Shown here: one piece after another, positions 9,241 through 18,426 of the stretch | How the letters are laid out: every line of letters begins with the position of its first letter | How positions within the stretch are numbered: the stretch's first letter is position 1 | NCBI GenBank assembly: GCA_020161355.1 | Contig: JAIUOF010000001.1 | Span: forward strand, 310,001 to 374,000 | DNA length: 64,000 nt | From: Bacteroidota bacterium | GTDB taxonomy: Bacteria; Bacteroidota; Bacteroidia; Cytophagales; Spirosomataceae | Direction: 5' to 3' | Program-made: the position numbers and the translations under genes | The notes under the pieces: model-generated | What the model was told of the DNA's origin: nothing | Seen by the model: the letters and a program-made list of their open reading frames with translations, nothing else | Databases searched by the model: none

Positions 9241-10389
9241 TTATTTGTACGGATTGTCAATTTGTTTTGATTTTGTCTTTCTAAAAGGTGGATAGTTGTC
9301 TTTAAATATTTGTTCCATTTCTTCGTCATATTCCCAAGTTGAGTCTACATACTGCCAATAAAATTCAAAATATTTGAGGTCGTCTTTATCTCTAAATATT
9401 ACAACTCCGATACATTTTTGAGCCTTGCTTTCATACTTGTGAGCCATTGTCAAATTGTGTAGTGCATTTTTCCAATTGTGTGCCTTCGTTGAATGTAATG
9501 GGATAAATACAAAACCACAATCTGTTCTTGGTAAGTATATTCTATAAGGATAAATAAATTCGGCTGTTTCCGATTTTTCTATCGACAGTGAAACTCGTTG
9601 TTTAAATTCTGTTAGTTCGGAACGATTTAGTTTTGCAATTTCTGTAATGATTGGGTAGTACTCTGTTTGATAGTTTGTTAGTTTTATATTTTTGGCAAAG
9701 TTTCCAATGATATTAGAAATGTCAAACTTGTCTGTGTCCGACTTATGAGTTATGAGATTTGTAATATATCTTGGCTCGAAATGGTCTGTCTTCGGTGTTT
9801 CCAAAAAGTGTCCTAGAAAATATTGCTCTGGAAGTGCATTGCTATATCTTTTGTCAAAAGAAAATAAGTTTTCTCTGAAATCTAGGTATTGATTTATCTC
9901 AGTCGGTGTTATTAAATATTTACACACCCAATAATAATCTTCATAATGAAAAAGGTGTATAAGTCCAATTTCAGAACTTTCATAAAACTTCTGTCGGCGT
10001 AAATCTTCTGAAAAATTATCATTTGGCGAGTAGATAATAATTCTTTTTGTATCAATACAACCGTTCGCTTCTGTGATATTTAGTTTGTGTCCTTTTTCGT
10101 TCTCTATCAGAATTTCAGGATAATTTTCAATAAATCCAAGTGTCGATTTTATTTGTTTTACAGCTTTTTTTAAAATTTTATTTTCAAACCATTTTTTATC
10201 GTCGATTGAACTTAAATCTTGTTCTTTAACCTGATAAACAAAAAAAAGGTTGTCTAACCGAACGACATTGTCGGCGAATTCAAGTTGCTGATTAGTGTCC
10301 AATTCTTTAAAGTCATTCTTACTAAATGTAAATTCCTTGAAGAATACATTTGAATTAATTTGTGCTAATATTTTTTCAGACTTTGTCAT
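9241..10389 (-). CDS. Orphan hypothetical protein, possible PD-(D/E)XK-like N-terminal fold
   Basis: 382 residues, cytoplasmic, no signal peptide or membrane helix. I do not recognise a named family. Residues ~45-100 (VVRLDNLFFVYQVKEQ followed by FENKILKKAVKQI) have the spacing of an acidic residue, a Q-x-K strand and a basic helix, as in some restriction-endonuclease-like folds; this is weak pattern evidence. The downstream AATGTTGCCTGCC at ~9226 and upstream GGCAGGCAACATT at ~10411 are inverted copies that bracket the gene. With the neighbouring lipoprotein it makes a run of unrelated single genes separated by palindromes. Confidence 0.65.
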   Translation of the reverse strand: MTKSEKILAQINSNVFFKEFTFSKNDFKELDTNQQLEFADNVVRLDNLFFVYQVKEQDLSSIDDKKWFENKILKKAVKQIKSTLGFIENYPEILIENEKGHKLNITEANGCIDTKRIIIYSPNDNFSEDLRRQKFYESSEIGLIHLFHYEDYYWVCKYLITPTEINQYLDFRENLFSFDKRYSNALPEQYFLGHFLETPKTDHFEPRYITNLITHKSDTDKFDISNIIGNFAKNIKLTNYQTEYYPIITEIAKLNRSELTEFKQRVSLSIEKSETAEFIYPYRIYLPRTDCGFVFIPLHSTKAHNWKNALHNLTMAHKYESKAQKCIGVVIFRDKDDLKYFEFYWQYVDSTWEYDEEMEQIFKDNYPPFRKTKSKQIDNPYK

Positions 10390-10718
10390 TGGTAGGCTTT
10401 GTCAAAAATGGCAGGCAACATTAGCATATATCCAATTACTTACACCAATTGCGTCTATATCCTTTTCCCCCGAAATAATTCAAATTATTAAATATCAATA
10501 ACATATCCGTGTATAAGCATTGGTTGTCGGTTAATCAATTTACTTTGGCAGACCGTGTGGTCTTTTCAAATACTAAATTAGTAAAATATTGAAAATCAAA
10601 CATTAATCGGGGGCATTTTTTTGGAAATAGAACTTATCCAATGGTAAGCCAAAAATAGGTTCCTCGGCACGTTAGCATTTATGTTGCAGGATATTATTTG
10701 GATTTTAATTTTTAATCC
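10390..10718. other. Intergenic region with cassette-like boundary sequence
   Basis: 329 bp without a gene. It holds the inverted copy of GGCAGGCAACATT at about 10411 (mate at about 9226) and a second GTTAGCATTTATGTTGCAGG stretch near 10671-10690. No promoter or terminator for the adjacent molybdenum operon could be assigned. Confidence 0.5.
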
Positions 10719-11147
10719 TCAAAAGCGGTTAACCTTCCATTGGTGAGAATCATCCTCAAAAAGCTCTTTGCCAAATATCGGAAGCTCTTTTTTGATGGCT
10801 TCTAAAATATAAGTGGTGGCAGCTATGGCATCTTTCCGGTGACTGGCGGTGGTAAGAATAAACAGACAAATTTCACCCACAGAGATTTTCCCTAAAGAAT
10901 GCAAAATCCTGAAATCCTGAATGTCAAATAGCTCAAAGACTTTGGTTTTGATTTCCTCCATTTTGTTGCTTACCATTTCTGTATAAGCAGTATAGGCTAT
11001 GGCGGTTACATGCTTGCCATCGACATGGTCAGCCCTGATTTGCCCCAGGAAAATATTGTGAGCACCTATCTGGTTTTCGGCCTGGAATCCTGAAATCGTA
11101 TCGGTGATCAATTGGGGTGAAACCGGTCCTTCGATGAATATCTCCAT
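10719..11147 (-). CDS. moaE: Molybdopterin synthase catalytic (large) subunit
   Basis: 142 residues, the usual MoaE length. It has the MoaE core (AHNIFLGQIRADHVDGK, ITAIAYTAYTEM in part) and the conserved basic active-site region (SHRKDAIAATTYILEAIKKELPIFGKE, given here as landmarks SHRKDA, IKKELP and FGKE). MoaE transfers sulfur from MoaD thiocarboxylate to cyclic pyranopterin monophosphate to make molybdopterin. It is the last gene of the reverse-strand operon and overlaps moeB by one base. Confidence 0.93.
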   Translation of the reverse strand: MEIFIEGPVSPQLITDTISGFQAENQIGAHNIFLGQIRADHVDGKHVTAIAYTAYTEMVSNKMEEIKTKVFELFDIQDFRILHSLGKISVGEICLFILTTASHRKDAIAATTYILEAIKKELPIFGKELFEDDSHQWKVNRF

Positions 11148-12136
11148 TATATTTTTGTTAGGTTAAAAATTCCACCGGCTACATTGATGAGGTTTTCGAA
11201 ACCAAAATTGTTTTTTAGTATTTCAACGGCCTTTGCACTCCTGATTCCCGACTGGCACAATACATACACCGTTTTATTCTTCGGAATTCCCCCGGTATTT
11301 TCTTCTAAAATATTCATCGGGATTTTCAAAACATTCTCAAAGTCCGGCTCAGGCGTTTCCGATTCATTTCTTACATCTAAGATCAAGGCATCCGCCGGAA
11401 TCTGAAATTTATTTGTTTTTGTTTCAATATTCGATTTTTGAATCCCAAAGAAGGCAGTTTTATGGCTTAATACATTGGTAACTAATAGCTTTCCGCTAAG
11501 AATGTTTTCTTTCTTCAGTATAATCTTTAAAGCTTCTGTAGCCTGCTGAATCGCAACCGTTGCCGATACCACACCCACCACGCCGGCTTCCTCGCAAGAA
11601 AGTACCTGATTGTCGTTTTCGGGATAAAGGCATCGGTAGGTAGGCCCATTATCATAATTAAATACAGAAACCTGACCCTCAAAGCGATAAATAGAGCCGT
11701 AAACCCAGGGTTTGTTCAAAGCATTACAGGCGTCGTTGATAATGTACTTTGAAATGATGTTATCGGTGCCGTCAATGATCAGGTCAAACTTGCTGAAAAT
11801 ATCTTTTGCATTTTCAGTGGAAAGTATTTCGTTGAAAGTCTGGTAGTTTAAGGAAGTATTGATTTCCATTAAACGCATTTTGGCTGCTTCTACTTTCACA
11901 ACGCCCAGGTCTTTTTCGGTATAAAGTACCTGCCGGTTGAGATTACTTTTCGATACCCGATCAAAATCCATCAGGCCGATTTTTCCAACCCCTGCCATGG
12001 CCAGATATTGGGCCACCAAAGTTCCCAGACCACCCACACCCACAATCAAAACGCTCGCCTCACCAATCATTTGCTGGCCTTGCTCACGGATTTCGGGAAG
12101 CAGTATTTGTCTCGAATATCTCTCCAGGTTCTTCAT
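11147..12136 (-). CDS. moeB: MoeB/ThiF-type adenylyltransferase fused to rhodanese domain
   Basis: 329 residues. Residues ~1-240 form a ThiF/MoeB adenylation domain with nucleotide loop GVGGLGTLVAQYLAMAG and DGTDNIISKY. The last ~85 residues are a rhodanese domain with active-site loop CQSGIRS. It should activate the C-terminal glycine of MoaD by adenylation and deliver persulfide sulfur through the rhodanese cysteine. The paired zinc cysteines of E. coli MoeB are not evident: the first pair reads TYRC instead of CYRC and no later CXXC is visible. Sulfur probably comes from the desulfurase encoded three genes upstream. Confidence 0.92.
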   Translation of the reverse strand: MKNLERYSRQILLPEIREQGQQMIGEASVLIVGVGGLGTLVAQYLAMAGVGKIGLMDFDRVSKSNLNRQVLYTEKDLGVVKVEAAKMRLMEINTSLNYQTFNEILSTENAKDIFSKFDLIIDGTDNIISKYIINDACNALNKPWVYGSIYRFEGQVSVFNYDNGPTYRCLYPENDNQVLSCEEAGVVGVVSATVAIQQATEALKIILKKENILSGKLLVTNVLSHKTAFFGIQKSNIETKTNKFQIPADALILDVRNESETPEPDFENVLKIPMNILEENTGGIPKNKTVYVLCQSGIRSAKAVEILKNNFGFENLINVAGGIFNLTKI

Positions 12137-12379
12137 TTATCCTCCGGCAAATGGGGGTAAAAAGGCTATCTCCGCATTTTCGGTGATATTAAAATCGGCC
12201 ACAAAGTTTTGGTTGACAGCTATTCGGATGTTTTCCGTCAAAATATTGCCGTATTGGCTTTCGATCCAATTTTTAACAACTGATTCAGAAAGCACACTTT
12301 CCGAAAATACCACCTGCTCTTCTTCTTTTTGAGTAGCCTCCTGAACGACCCCGAAATATTTAAATGTTATCCTTATCAT
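12137..12379 (-). CDS. moaD: MoaD/ThiS-family sulfur carrier
   Basis: 80 residues with a ubiquitin-like fold pattern (MIRITFKYFGVVQEAT at the start, AEIAFLPPFAGG at the end). The terminal di-glycine is the site of adenylation by MoeB and of thiocarboxylation. It is the small subunit of molybdopterin synthase, partner of MoaE. It directly abuts moeB and is 3 bp downstream of xdhC, so co-translation is likely. Confidence 0.93.
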   Translation of the reverse strand: MIRITFKYFGVVQEATQKEEEQVVFSESVLSESVVKNWIESQYGNILTENIRIAVNQNFVADFNITENAEIAFLPPFAGG

Positions 12380-12382
12380 AAT

Positions 12383-13471
12383 CTAATTGTGAATTCTGCC
12401 GGGTTTTTCCCTTAAAGAACCTCCGTTTTTTTGGTTGATTACTGCCTGGATTTCAGCTAAGGTTGCCAGTGCGATTTCGGCCGGGGTTTCTGCTCCAATA
12501 TCAAAACCCATGGGCGAATATAAGCCATTGAGTGCATCATTTTCAAAGACAATTCCGGCCTCTTTAAGCGAATCCAACAATTTATTAAACTTCTTTTTGG
12601 GCCCCAGAATTCCAACATAAGGTAAGTTTTTTAGAGGTTGAATTTGTTTCAGCACTTTGAGGTCATATTGGAAATTATGCGAAATCAAGACCAGAGCTGT
12701 ATTTTCAGGATTTTTAATACATTTCAATACCTCCGAGGCATCACCCAGATAAACCTGACAATTTTCGGCAAATCTTTGATCAGTAGCATGTGTGTGCCTC
12801 CCGTCCAAAATGCTGATTTCCCATCCAAGGAGGGCAGCCATTTGACTAAGCACTACAGCATCGTTTCCGGCCCCGATGATCAAAAGATGAAAAGGAGGCT
12901 TTAGCTTATTGATAAAATATGCCTCATTATTTAGTGTAAAATAGTTTATTCCTTTGCCTGTCGCTGATTTTATTTCCGCCCCAATCCCTTCGTTAATTTG
13001 CTGATTTCCAAAATGAGCATCGGCGTTACCGGCCCCAAAAGTTCCATTAACTTTTTCATTTTCAGAATAATGTATCAAAACATCGGTAGGGATACTTTGC
13101 TTTTCCGCCCATTTCAAAATCTCCATTGGATTTTTAGAATCTTCAAAATCAATGGGTTCAAAAATTACTTTTATCAGACCATTGCAACCCAGCTGAGCTC
13201 CCAACACTGCATCGCTTTCATCGGAAGTATCGTATTCAATAACTTTCTTTTGATTTTTATACAAAGCATATAAAGCCTTTTTCAAAGCATCCCCTTCCAG
13301 ACATCCCCCGCTTATGGCCCCGTACATATTGCCGGTTTCATCTACGATCATTCTTGCTCCTGCTCTCCTGTAGGCTGAACCTTCCACATGTACTACAGTA
13401 GCCAGAACGGAAGGCGTTTGGGACTCTTTTAGTTTTTCATATTGGAGAATAATATTTCTTAATTCGTTCAT
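12383..13471 (-). CDS. xdhC: XdhC/CoxI-family molybdenum cofactor insertion protein
   Basis: 362 residues. The N-terminal XdhC/CoxI domain carries VEGSAYRRAGARMIV and GAISGGCLEGD; the C-terminal Rossmann-type domain has LLIIGAGNDAVVLSQMAALLGW. XdhC proteins bind sulfurated Moco and hand it to xanthine-oxidase-family enzymes. The gene overlaps the upstream desulfurase by 4 bp (ATGA), which supports the partnership of a cysteine desulfurase sulfurating Moco on XdhC, as known in Rhodobacter capsulatus. Confidence 0.93.
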   Translation of the reverse strand: MNELRNIILQYEKLKESQTPSVLATVVHVEGSAYRRAGARMIVDETGNMYGAISGGCLEGDALKKALYALYKNQKKVIEYDTSDESDAVLGAQLGCNGLIKVIFEPIDFEDSKNPMEILKWAEKQSIPTDVLIHYSENEKVNGTFGAGNADAHFGNQQINEGIGAEIKSATGKGINYFTLNNEAYFINKLKPPFHLLIIGAGNDAVVLSQMAALLGWEISILDGRHTHATDQRFAENCQVYLGDASEVLKCIKNPENTALVLISHNFQYDLKVLKQIQPLKNLPYVGILGPKKKFNKLLDSLKEAGIVFENDALNGLYSPMGFDIGAETPAEIALATLAEIQAVINQKNGGSLREKPGRIHN

Positions 13472-14610
13472 TTTCTGAGTGTAGGAATTATTTTTTTGAA
13501 ATAATCAATGGCAAACTCAATTTCATTTTCAGTGGTAAATCTTCCAAGGCTTATCCTTACTGATGAAAATGCCTCGTTTTCAGAAAGCCCCATGGCCTGT
13601 AATACATGCGAGGGTTTGGTATGGTTGGCATTACAAGCGGAGCCCTGGGATAGTGCCAGCCGATTGAGTTTTTTCAGGAAATGTGCATTGTTGATATTTT
13701 CAAAACAGAGGTTGGTGACATTACCAACTCGCACCGAATTTCTGCCATTAACTTTAACCTCAGGGATTTGCAAAAGTTCTGATTCCAGATAGTCCCTTAG
13801 CTTTATGATACGATTATTATCAGTTTCAAAATCTGTTTCATAGATTTCGATGGCTTTACCTAGGCCTACTATCGCCGGCACATTTATCGTGCCTGCCCGA
13901 AGGCCATTTTCGGCCATTCCTCCATGGCTTATGGCTTTAATTTGCAGATTCGACTTTTTATACAAAACCCCAACACCTTTGGGACCATAAATTTTATGTC
14001 CCGAAAATACCGCCATGTCCACAGGAATATCACTAAGGTTAAAAGGTACTTTTCCAATAGCCTGGGTGATGTCAGCCAGCCAGACCAAATCAGGCCGATT
14101 AAGTTTTTGAATAAATTGGGCCAGAGGGTGAATCACGCCTGTTTCGTTATTGACCAGCATCAAACATATCATGAGGGTGTTGTCGGTAATTGAATCTCTG
14201 AGCGTTTCAAAATCAATTTCCCCATTATGATTTACATCAAGCCAGGTAATTTTGAATCCTTGTGTTTCCAGGTATTTGCACGATTCCAGCACGGCTTTGT
14301 GTTCCGTTTTACAGGTGATGATATGTTTTCGGTTTTCCGAAAAGTTTCGCTGAGCATATCCGATGATGGCCGTATTGAGGGCTTCGGTGGCCCCGGAGAA
14401 AAATGAGATTTCCGAAGGTTTGGCTCCAATAAACCGGGCAATGGTTTTTCTGGATTGATCTACCGCTGCCTCAGCTTCCCACCCCAAAAGATGATTGCTT
14501 GAAGGATTGCCAAAAGCTCCCGAAAAATACGGTAGCATTGTCTCCAGTACCCGGGGGTCAACAGGAGTGGTAGCATTATAGTCCAGATATATTACCGGAT
14601 CGAAAGACAT
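13468..14610 (-). CDS. Class-V cysteine desulfurase (NifS/IscS-like)
   Basis: 380 residues from ATG 14610 (a TTG two codons earlier is less likely). It has YLDYNATTPVDPRV at the N-terminus, the PLP lysine in FSGHKIYGPKG and the catalytic cysteine loop SQGSACNANH. It removes sulfur from cysteine to form a protein persulfide. Its position between the molybdenum hydroxylase and xdhC suggests that it sulfurates the enzyme's cofactor and/or feeds the MoeB rhodanese, not general Fe-S assembly. The 185-bp gap to the upstream gene holds no recognisable signal. Confidence 0.92.
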   Translation of the reverse strand: MSFDPVIYLDYNATTPVDPRVLETMLPYFSGAFGNPSSNHLLGWEAEAAVDQSRKTIARFIGAKPSEISFFSGATEALNTAIIGYAQRNFSENRKHIITCKTEHKAVLESCKYLETQGFKITWLDVNHNGEIDFETLRDSITDNTLMICLMLVNNETGVIHPLAQFIQKLNRPDLVWLADITQAIGKVPFNLSDIPVDMAVFSGHKIYGPKGVGVLYKKSNLQIKAISHGGMAENGLRAGTINVPAIVGLGKAIEIYETDFETDNNRIIKLRDYLESELLQIPEVKVNGRNSVRVGNVTNLCFENINNAHFLKKLNRLALSQGSACNANHTKPSHVLQAMGLSENEAFSSVRISLGRFTTENEIEFAIDYFKKIIPTLRK

Positions 14611-14795
14611 TTTCAATTATGGGCTAAAATCTTATAATCTGAAATAAACCAAAAAACATAAGTCTGGAATTTCAGCAGGAAAAATAAACATATTCTCCAA
14701 AAAATAACATTCAGAATTTTATTCTTAAAAAACAGCTCGCCTTGAAAGGGGAGGAGCAAATTTTTCGTTTTAAATTTTTCAAAAAATACGTTTGT

Positions 14796-17039
14796 CTAAA
14801 TAGTCGGTTGCTCCGCAGTAAACGGCTGGTTATAATATCTCTTTCCGGTATTTTTATACAAAGCATTAGCCACTGCTCCAAAAACAGGAGGGAAGGGAGG
14901 CTCTCCCAAGCCCGTTGGATCGATTTCATTTTGTACAAAATGAACGTCTATTTTCTTTGGAGCTTCATTATGCCTGATGATCCGATAGGTATTGAGATTA
15001 TTATGTGCAGGCACACCGTCTTTAAAGGTCATTTCCCCATAAAATGCATTGCCGATTCCGTCCACTACCGCCCCTTGAACCATATTGGCTGCTGCATCAG
15101 GATTGATTACAATGCCACAATCCATGGCACTGGTAACCTTTTCTACATAGGGTTCACCATCACGTGTGACCATATCGACGACATGAGCGGCATAAGAATT
15201 ATGGCAAAAATAGGCAGCAACACCACGGCTGTATTTATTGTTTTCAACTTTGCCCCAACCTGATTTCTCTTTCACCAATTCCAACACACCAGCATAGCGG
15301 TCGGCATCGTATTCATTGTTTTTACCCACAGGATTGGTTTTGGCTCGTTTGAGTAATTCCAGCCTGAACTCAATCGGGTCTTTGCCCATGGCTTCGGCCA
15401 CCTCGTCCAGAAACGATTGCTCTGCGGCAGCATTAAAGTTGGAGCGGGGAGCCCGGAATGCACCTATTGTAATGTTGGTAGGGATTTCCCAGGCTTCAGC
15501 GAGATAATTATCAATGGCACCGGCAGGGAATCGGTTGGCATGTATAGGACTTTCAGGTATTCCCCCGCCAATCACATGAAATCCTATCAGGTTATTACGG
15601 GCATCCAAGGCCGCCCGATAGGTAGCGGTGTACATGGGGCGATAGATACCATAAGTCATATCATCCTCACGGGTGTACATCAGTTTCACCGGAGCCTTTA
15701 CTTTCTGAGAGATACGGGCCGCTTCATACACATATTGGCCATAGGCTCTGCGACCAAATCCACCGCCCATTCGGGTCATTTGAATTTCTATTTTATCGGC
15801 AGGCATATTCAGAATTTTTGCCAGAGTGGGTTCCATCCAGCCTGGTGCCTGAATAGGACCCGCCACCAATGCTTTGTCTTCCTGGACGTGGGCAAAGAAA
15901 TTCATGGGTTCCATGGTATTGTGTGCCAGGAAGGGGGCATTATAGACTCTTTCAATAATTTTTGCGGCATTTTTGAAAGCCGCTTCAGGATCACCATCCT
16001 TTCGCAATTGTCGGGCAGGCTTTTGGGCGAATTCTGCCATCATTTCAAATTGTTTGGCGGTGGTTTCCAATCTTCCGGGTACGGTTACTTCTCTTTTTCC
16101 GTCTCTACCAGTAATAGTATCTTTGATGTCGCCTGCGGGCTCCCATTGTGCTTTCAGCTTTTTGCGGGCATTCATTACTTCCCAGGTGGAGTTGCCGACC
16201 ACGGCAATCATTTCATTGAAAGTCCGGGTGTCAAAACCACCCTGTTCAAAACCTTCGTCATATAACTTAAAGCTGAAAACGTCTTTGATCCCGGGCATTT
16301 TTAAGGCTTGTGAGCCATCAAATGATTTGAGTTTCATACCAAACGCAGGCGGATGCTGGACCATGGCTATTAGCATGCCGTCCACCTGATAGTCAATTCC
16401 AAAAAGTGGTTTTCCGGTCACAATTTTGAGTCCTTCCGCATTTTTCTTTGATTTACTGATGATTGAAAAATCTTTTACGGCTTTGGTTTTGACTTCTTTC
16501 GGAACAGCTATGGTGGCTGCTTTTTCTGCCATTTCACCATATTTTGCCGATTTACCGTTTTTATGAGATAATACCCCTGCCTTTGTATGGATTTCAGCGG
16601 CAGGAACTCCCCATGCCTGTGCTGCGGCTTCCACCAGCATTTGTCGGGCAGAAGCTCCGGCTATTCTCAATGGTTTCCAGTACATTCTGACAGAATTGCT
16701 CCCGCCGGTAAACTGGGGACCTAATTTTACATTATCATGAGGACCCATTTCCACTACCACATTTTTCCAGTCTACATCCAGCTCTTCAGCCACGATCATG
16801 GGGAGTGAGGTCATCACATTTTGACCAAACTCAGGGTTGGGGCATAGAATCTTGATTACATTTTCAGGCGTTATTTTAATATATCCTGTGAGTTCGTACC
16901 ATTTTTCCGATATTCCTGCTGCTAATTTTGTGGCAGCTTCGGCTTTGGTAAACCAGCTGAAGCTGAGCATTAATCCTCCACCCGCCAGGGCAGATGACTT
17001 TAGGAATGAGCGTCTGTCGTATCTTTCTGTATTTTTCAT
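14796..17039 (-). CDS. Molybdopterin-binding subunit of xanthine-dehydrogenase-family oxidoreductase (IorB-like), system 1
   Basis: 747 residues from ATG 17039; a longer frame exists but would mask the export signal. The N-terminus has a twin-arginine signal (RRSFLKSSALAGGGLM). Molybdopterin-binding landmarks include GGGFGRRAYG, HNTMEPMNFFAHV and the C-terminal GLGEPPFPPVFGAVANA with the candidate catalytic glutamate. Layout and length match isoquinoline 1-oxidoreductase beta subunits and related periplasmic aldehyde or N-heterocycle hydroxylases. The substrate cannot be read from sequence. It is 23 bp downstream of its Fe-S partner and upstream of a full set of sulfuration and cofactor genes. 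Confidence 0.92.
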   Translation of the reverse strand: MKNTERYDRRSFLKSSALAGGGLMLSFSWFTKAEAATKLAAGISEKWYELTGYIKITPENVIKILCPNPEFGQNVMTSLPMIVAEELDVDWKNVVVEMGPHDNVKLGPQFTGGSNSVRMYWKPLRIAGASARQMLVEAAAQAWGVPAAEIHTKAGVLSHKNGKSAKYGEMAEKAATIAVPKEVKTKAVKDFSIISKSKKNAEGLKIVTGKPLFGIDYQVDGMLIAMVQHPPAFGMKLKSFDGSQALKMPGIKDVFSFKLYDEGFEQGGFDTRTFNEMIAVVGNSTWEVMNARKKLKAQWEPAGDIKDTITGRDGKREVTVPGRLETTAKQFEMMAEFAQKPARQLRKDGDPEAAFKNAAKIIERVYNAPFLAHNTMEPMNFFAHVQEDKALVAGPIQAPGWMEPTLAKILNMPADKIEIQMTRMGGGFGRRAYGQYVYEAARISQKVKAPVKLMYTREDDMTYGIYRPMYTATYRAALDARNNLIGFHVIGGGIPESPIHANRFPAGAIDNYLAEAWEIPTNITIGAFRAPRSNFNAAAEQSFLDEVAEAMGKDPIEFRLELLKRAKTNPVGKNNEYDADRYAGVLELVKEKSGWGKVENNKYSRGVAAYFCHNSYAAHVVDMVTRDGEPYVEKVTSAMDCGIVINPDAAANMVQGAVVDGIGNAFYGEMTFKDGVPAHNNLNTYRIIRHNEAPKKIDVHFVQNEIDPTGLGEPPFPPVFGAVANALYKNTGKRYYNQPFTAEQPTI

Positions 17040-17062
17040 AAAATCTGAAATCAATTTTTGGG

Positions 17063-17518
17063 TTATTTCTTCGAGGCAGTTTTGATCGCATCTTTGATCC
17101 TGAGATAAGTGCCGCAACGGCAAATATTGCCGCTCATAGTAGCTTCGATGTCTTCATCGGAGGGGTTGGGATTATCTCTCAGCAAAGCTGCCGCGGTCAT
17201 GATTTGACCTGATTGACAATAGCCGCATTGAGCTACATCATGCTCTATCCATGCTTTTTGCACGGGATGGTTAGCTTTTTCAGACAGCCCTTCAATGGTA
17301 GTGATTTCCTGTTTTCCCACCGACGAAACCGGAAGCTGACACGAACGAACCGCGGTACCATTAAGATGAATGGTGCAGGCACCGCACATGGCAATACCAC
17401 AGCCATATTTGGTTCCGGTAAGTTGAAGGTGATCTCTCAAAACCCATAATACCGGTGTAGAAGCATCGACTTCGACTGACCGGGTTTTTCCATTTACATT
17501 AAGGTTGTATTTTGCCAT
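17063..17518 (-). CDS. (2Fe-2S)-binding subunit of molybdenum hydroxylase (IorA-like), system 1
   Basis: 151 residues from ATG 17518. The plant-type ferredoxin cluster is [17 protein letters not shown]; the second helical cluster is [10 protein letters not shown] followed by [12 protein letters not shown]. This is the small electron-transfer subunit of the xanthine oxidase family. It has no own signal peptide and is probably exported folded with the Tat-tagged large subunit. It is the first gene of the molybdenum operon, so the promoter should lie in the 17519-17660 stretch, which is AT-rich. Confidence 0.94.
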   Translation of the reverse strand: MAKYNLNVNGKTRSVEVDASTPVLWVLRDHLQLTGTKYGCGIAMCGACTIHLNGTAVRSCQLPVSSVGKQEITTIEGLSEKANHPVQKAWIEHDVAQCGYCQSGQIMTAAALLRDNPNPSDEDIEATMSGNICRCGTYLRIKDAIKTASKK

Positions 17519-17664
17519 ATTAAAAAATGATTTCTCAAATTTGATAAAATATTCTTTCAAAAACTTATATTATTCAAACATATATGTACGAAAATCAAAT
17601 TTCAAAAGACGAAAGACAATTAAGTCTCATTATTTTATGAATTATTTACCAAAAAAAAATTTAA

Positions 17665-17968
17665 GCTCTGTGTCATTTTTTGTGGAATGTGACTTTCATT
17701 AAATTACTATATTTAAAACAATTCCTTTATTTTCGAAACACATAGAACACATAGCAATGCTATAATCTTATGATTCTCATAGATACATAGCTGACCTAAA
17801 CTATTGAGCCTATGTGGTAATTCCTATTGTGTCCTACGAGTTAATTATTTCATTTGATTGCCTTTCTTTTGAAAAATAATATGTAAAAGGACAACAACAA
17901 AAATTTTAGAATTCAAAAAAGAGATTTTTAAATCAAAAATTGTATTTCCATAGTTTTTGACCCAAAAA
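17665..17968. mobile_element. MITE-like element, copy 1
   Basis: About 300 bp with imperfect terminal inverted repeats: GCTCTGTGTCATTTTTTGTG at the left end and a complementary TTTCCATAGTTTTTGACCC at the right. Inside, AACACATAGAACACATAG is mirrored by a second inverted copy near 17820-17850. A diverged copy lies at 24610-24886. It encodes nothing convincing. Confidence 0.65.
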
Positions 17969-18228
17969 CAAAATTTTACCCAAAAATCATTTATATCTCT
18001 TTCATAATGTTACTTTTAAGATCAATTTATGTGGATTATTTTTTGAAATTATTGAAGTCTTGAAAACAGTATCTCGGATTACTGACGTCCAATATATAAT
18101 TATTGAAAATATGTACCTTAAAATCATAAAACAGTCCGTTCTAAAAATTTGATTCCACTAATTTCAATCTTTATAAGAAAATGTAAATCAAATTTTTAGA
18201 GAGGATCATTGTTTTATGAATGTTTTTT

Positions 18229-18275
18229 TGCTTACTTTTTTTCAAAAAAAAGTAAGTCCTCGCCGGAAAGGCGAC
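18229..18275. repeat. Hairpin repeat with CCTCGCCGG tail
   Basis: Arms CTTACTTTTTTT (18231-18242) and AAAAAAAAGTAAG (18244-18256) are followed by CCTCGCCGGAAAGGCGAC. It has the same plan as 1612-1658. The rest of the 17561-18426 gap holds the MITE-like copy and AT-rich DNA only. Confidence 0.7.
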
Positions 18276-18426
18276 GCAAAGTAAATTTACGATGTTAGCT
18301 TTGTTTATAATAAAAAAAATTTCCTTGAAAATATTTTTAATGCCATTTTTTTGATAAAATAAAAATTATTAAGAAAACAGTAGTTTCAAATCAATAATTT
18401 TCTCCCAAATAAAACCAACAAAACCA

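Noticed and set aside
17519..17660. Molybdenum cofactor riboswitch ahead of the molybdenum operon
   Set aside because: No extended conserved stem structure is visible; the region is simple AT-rich DNA.
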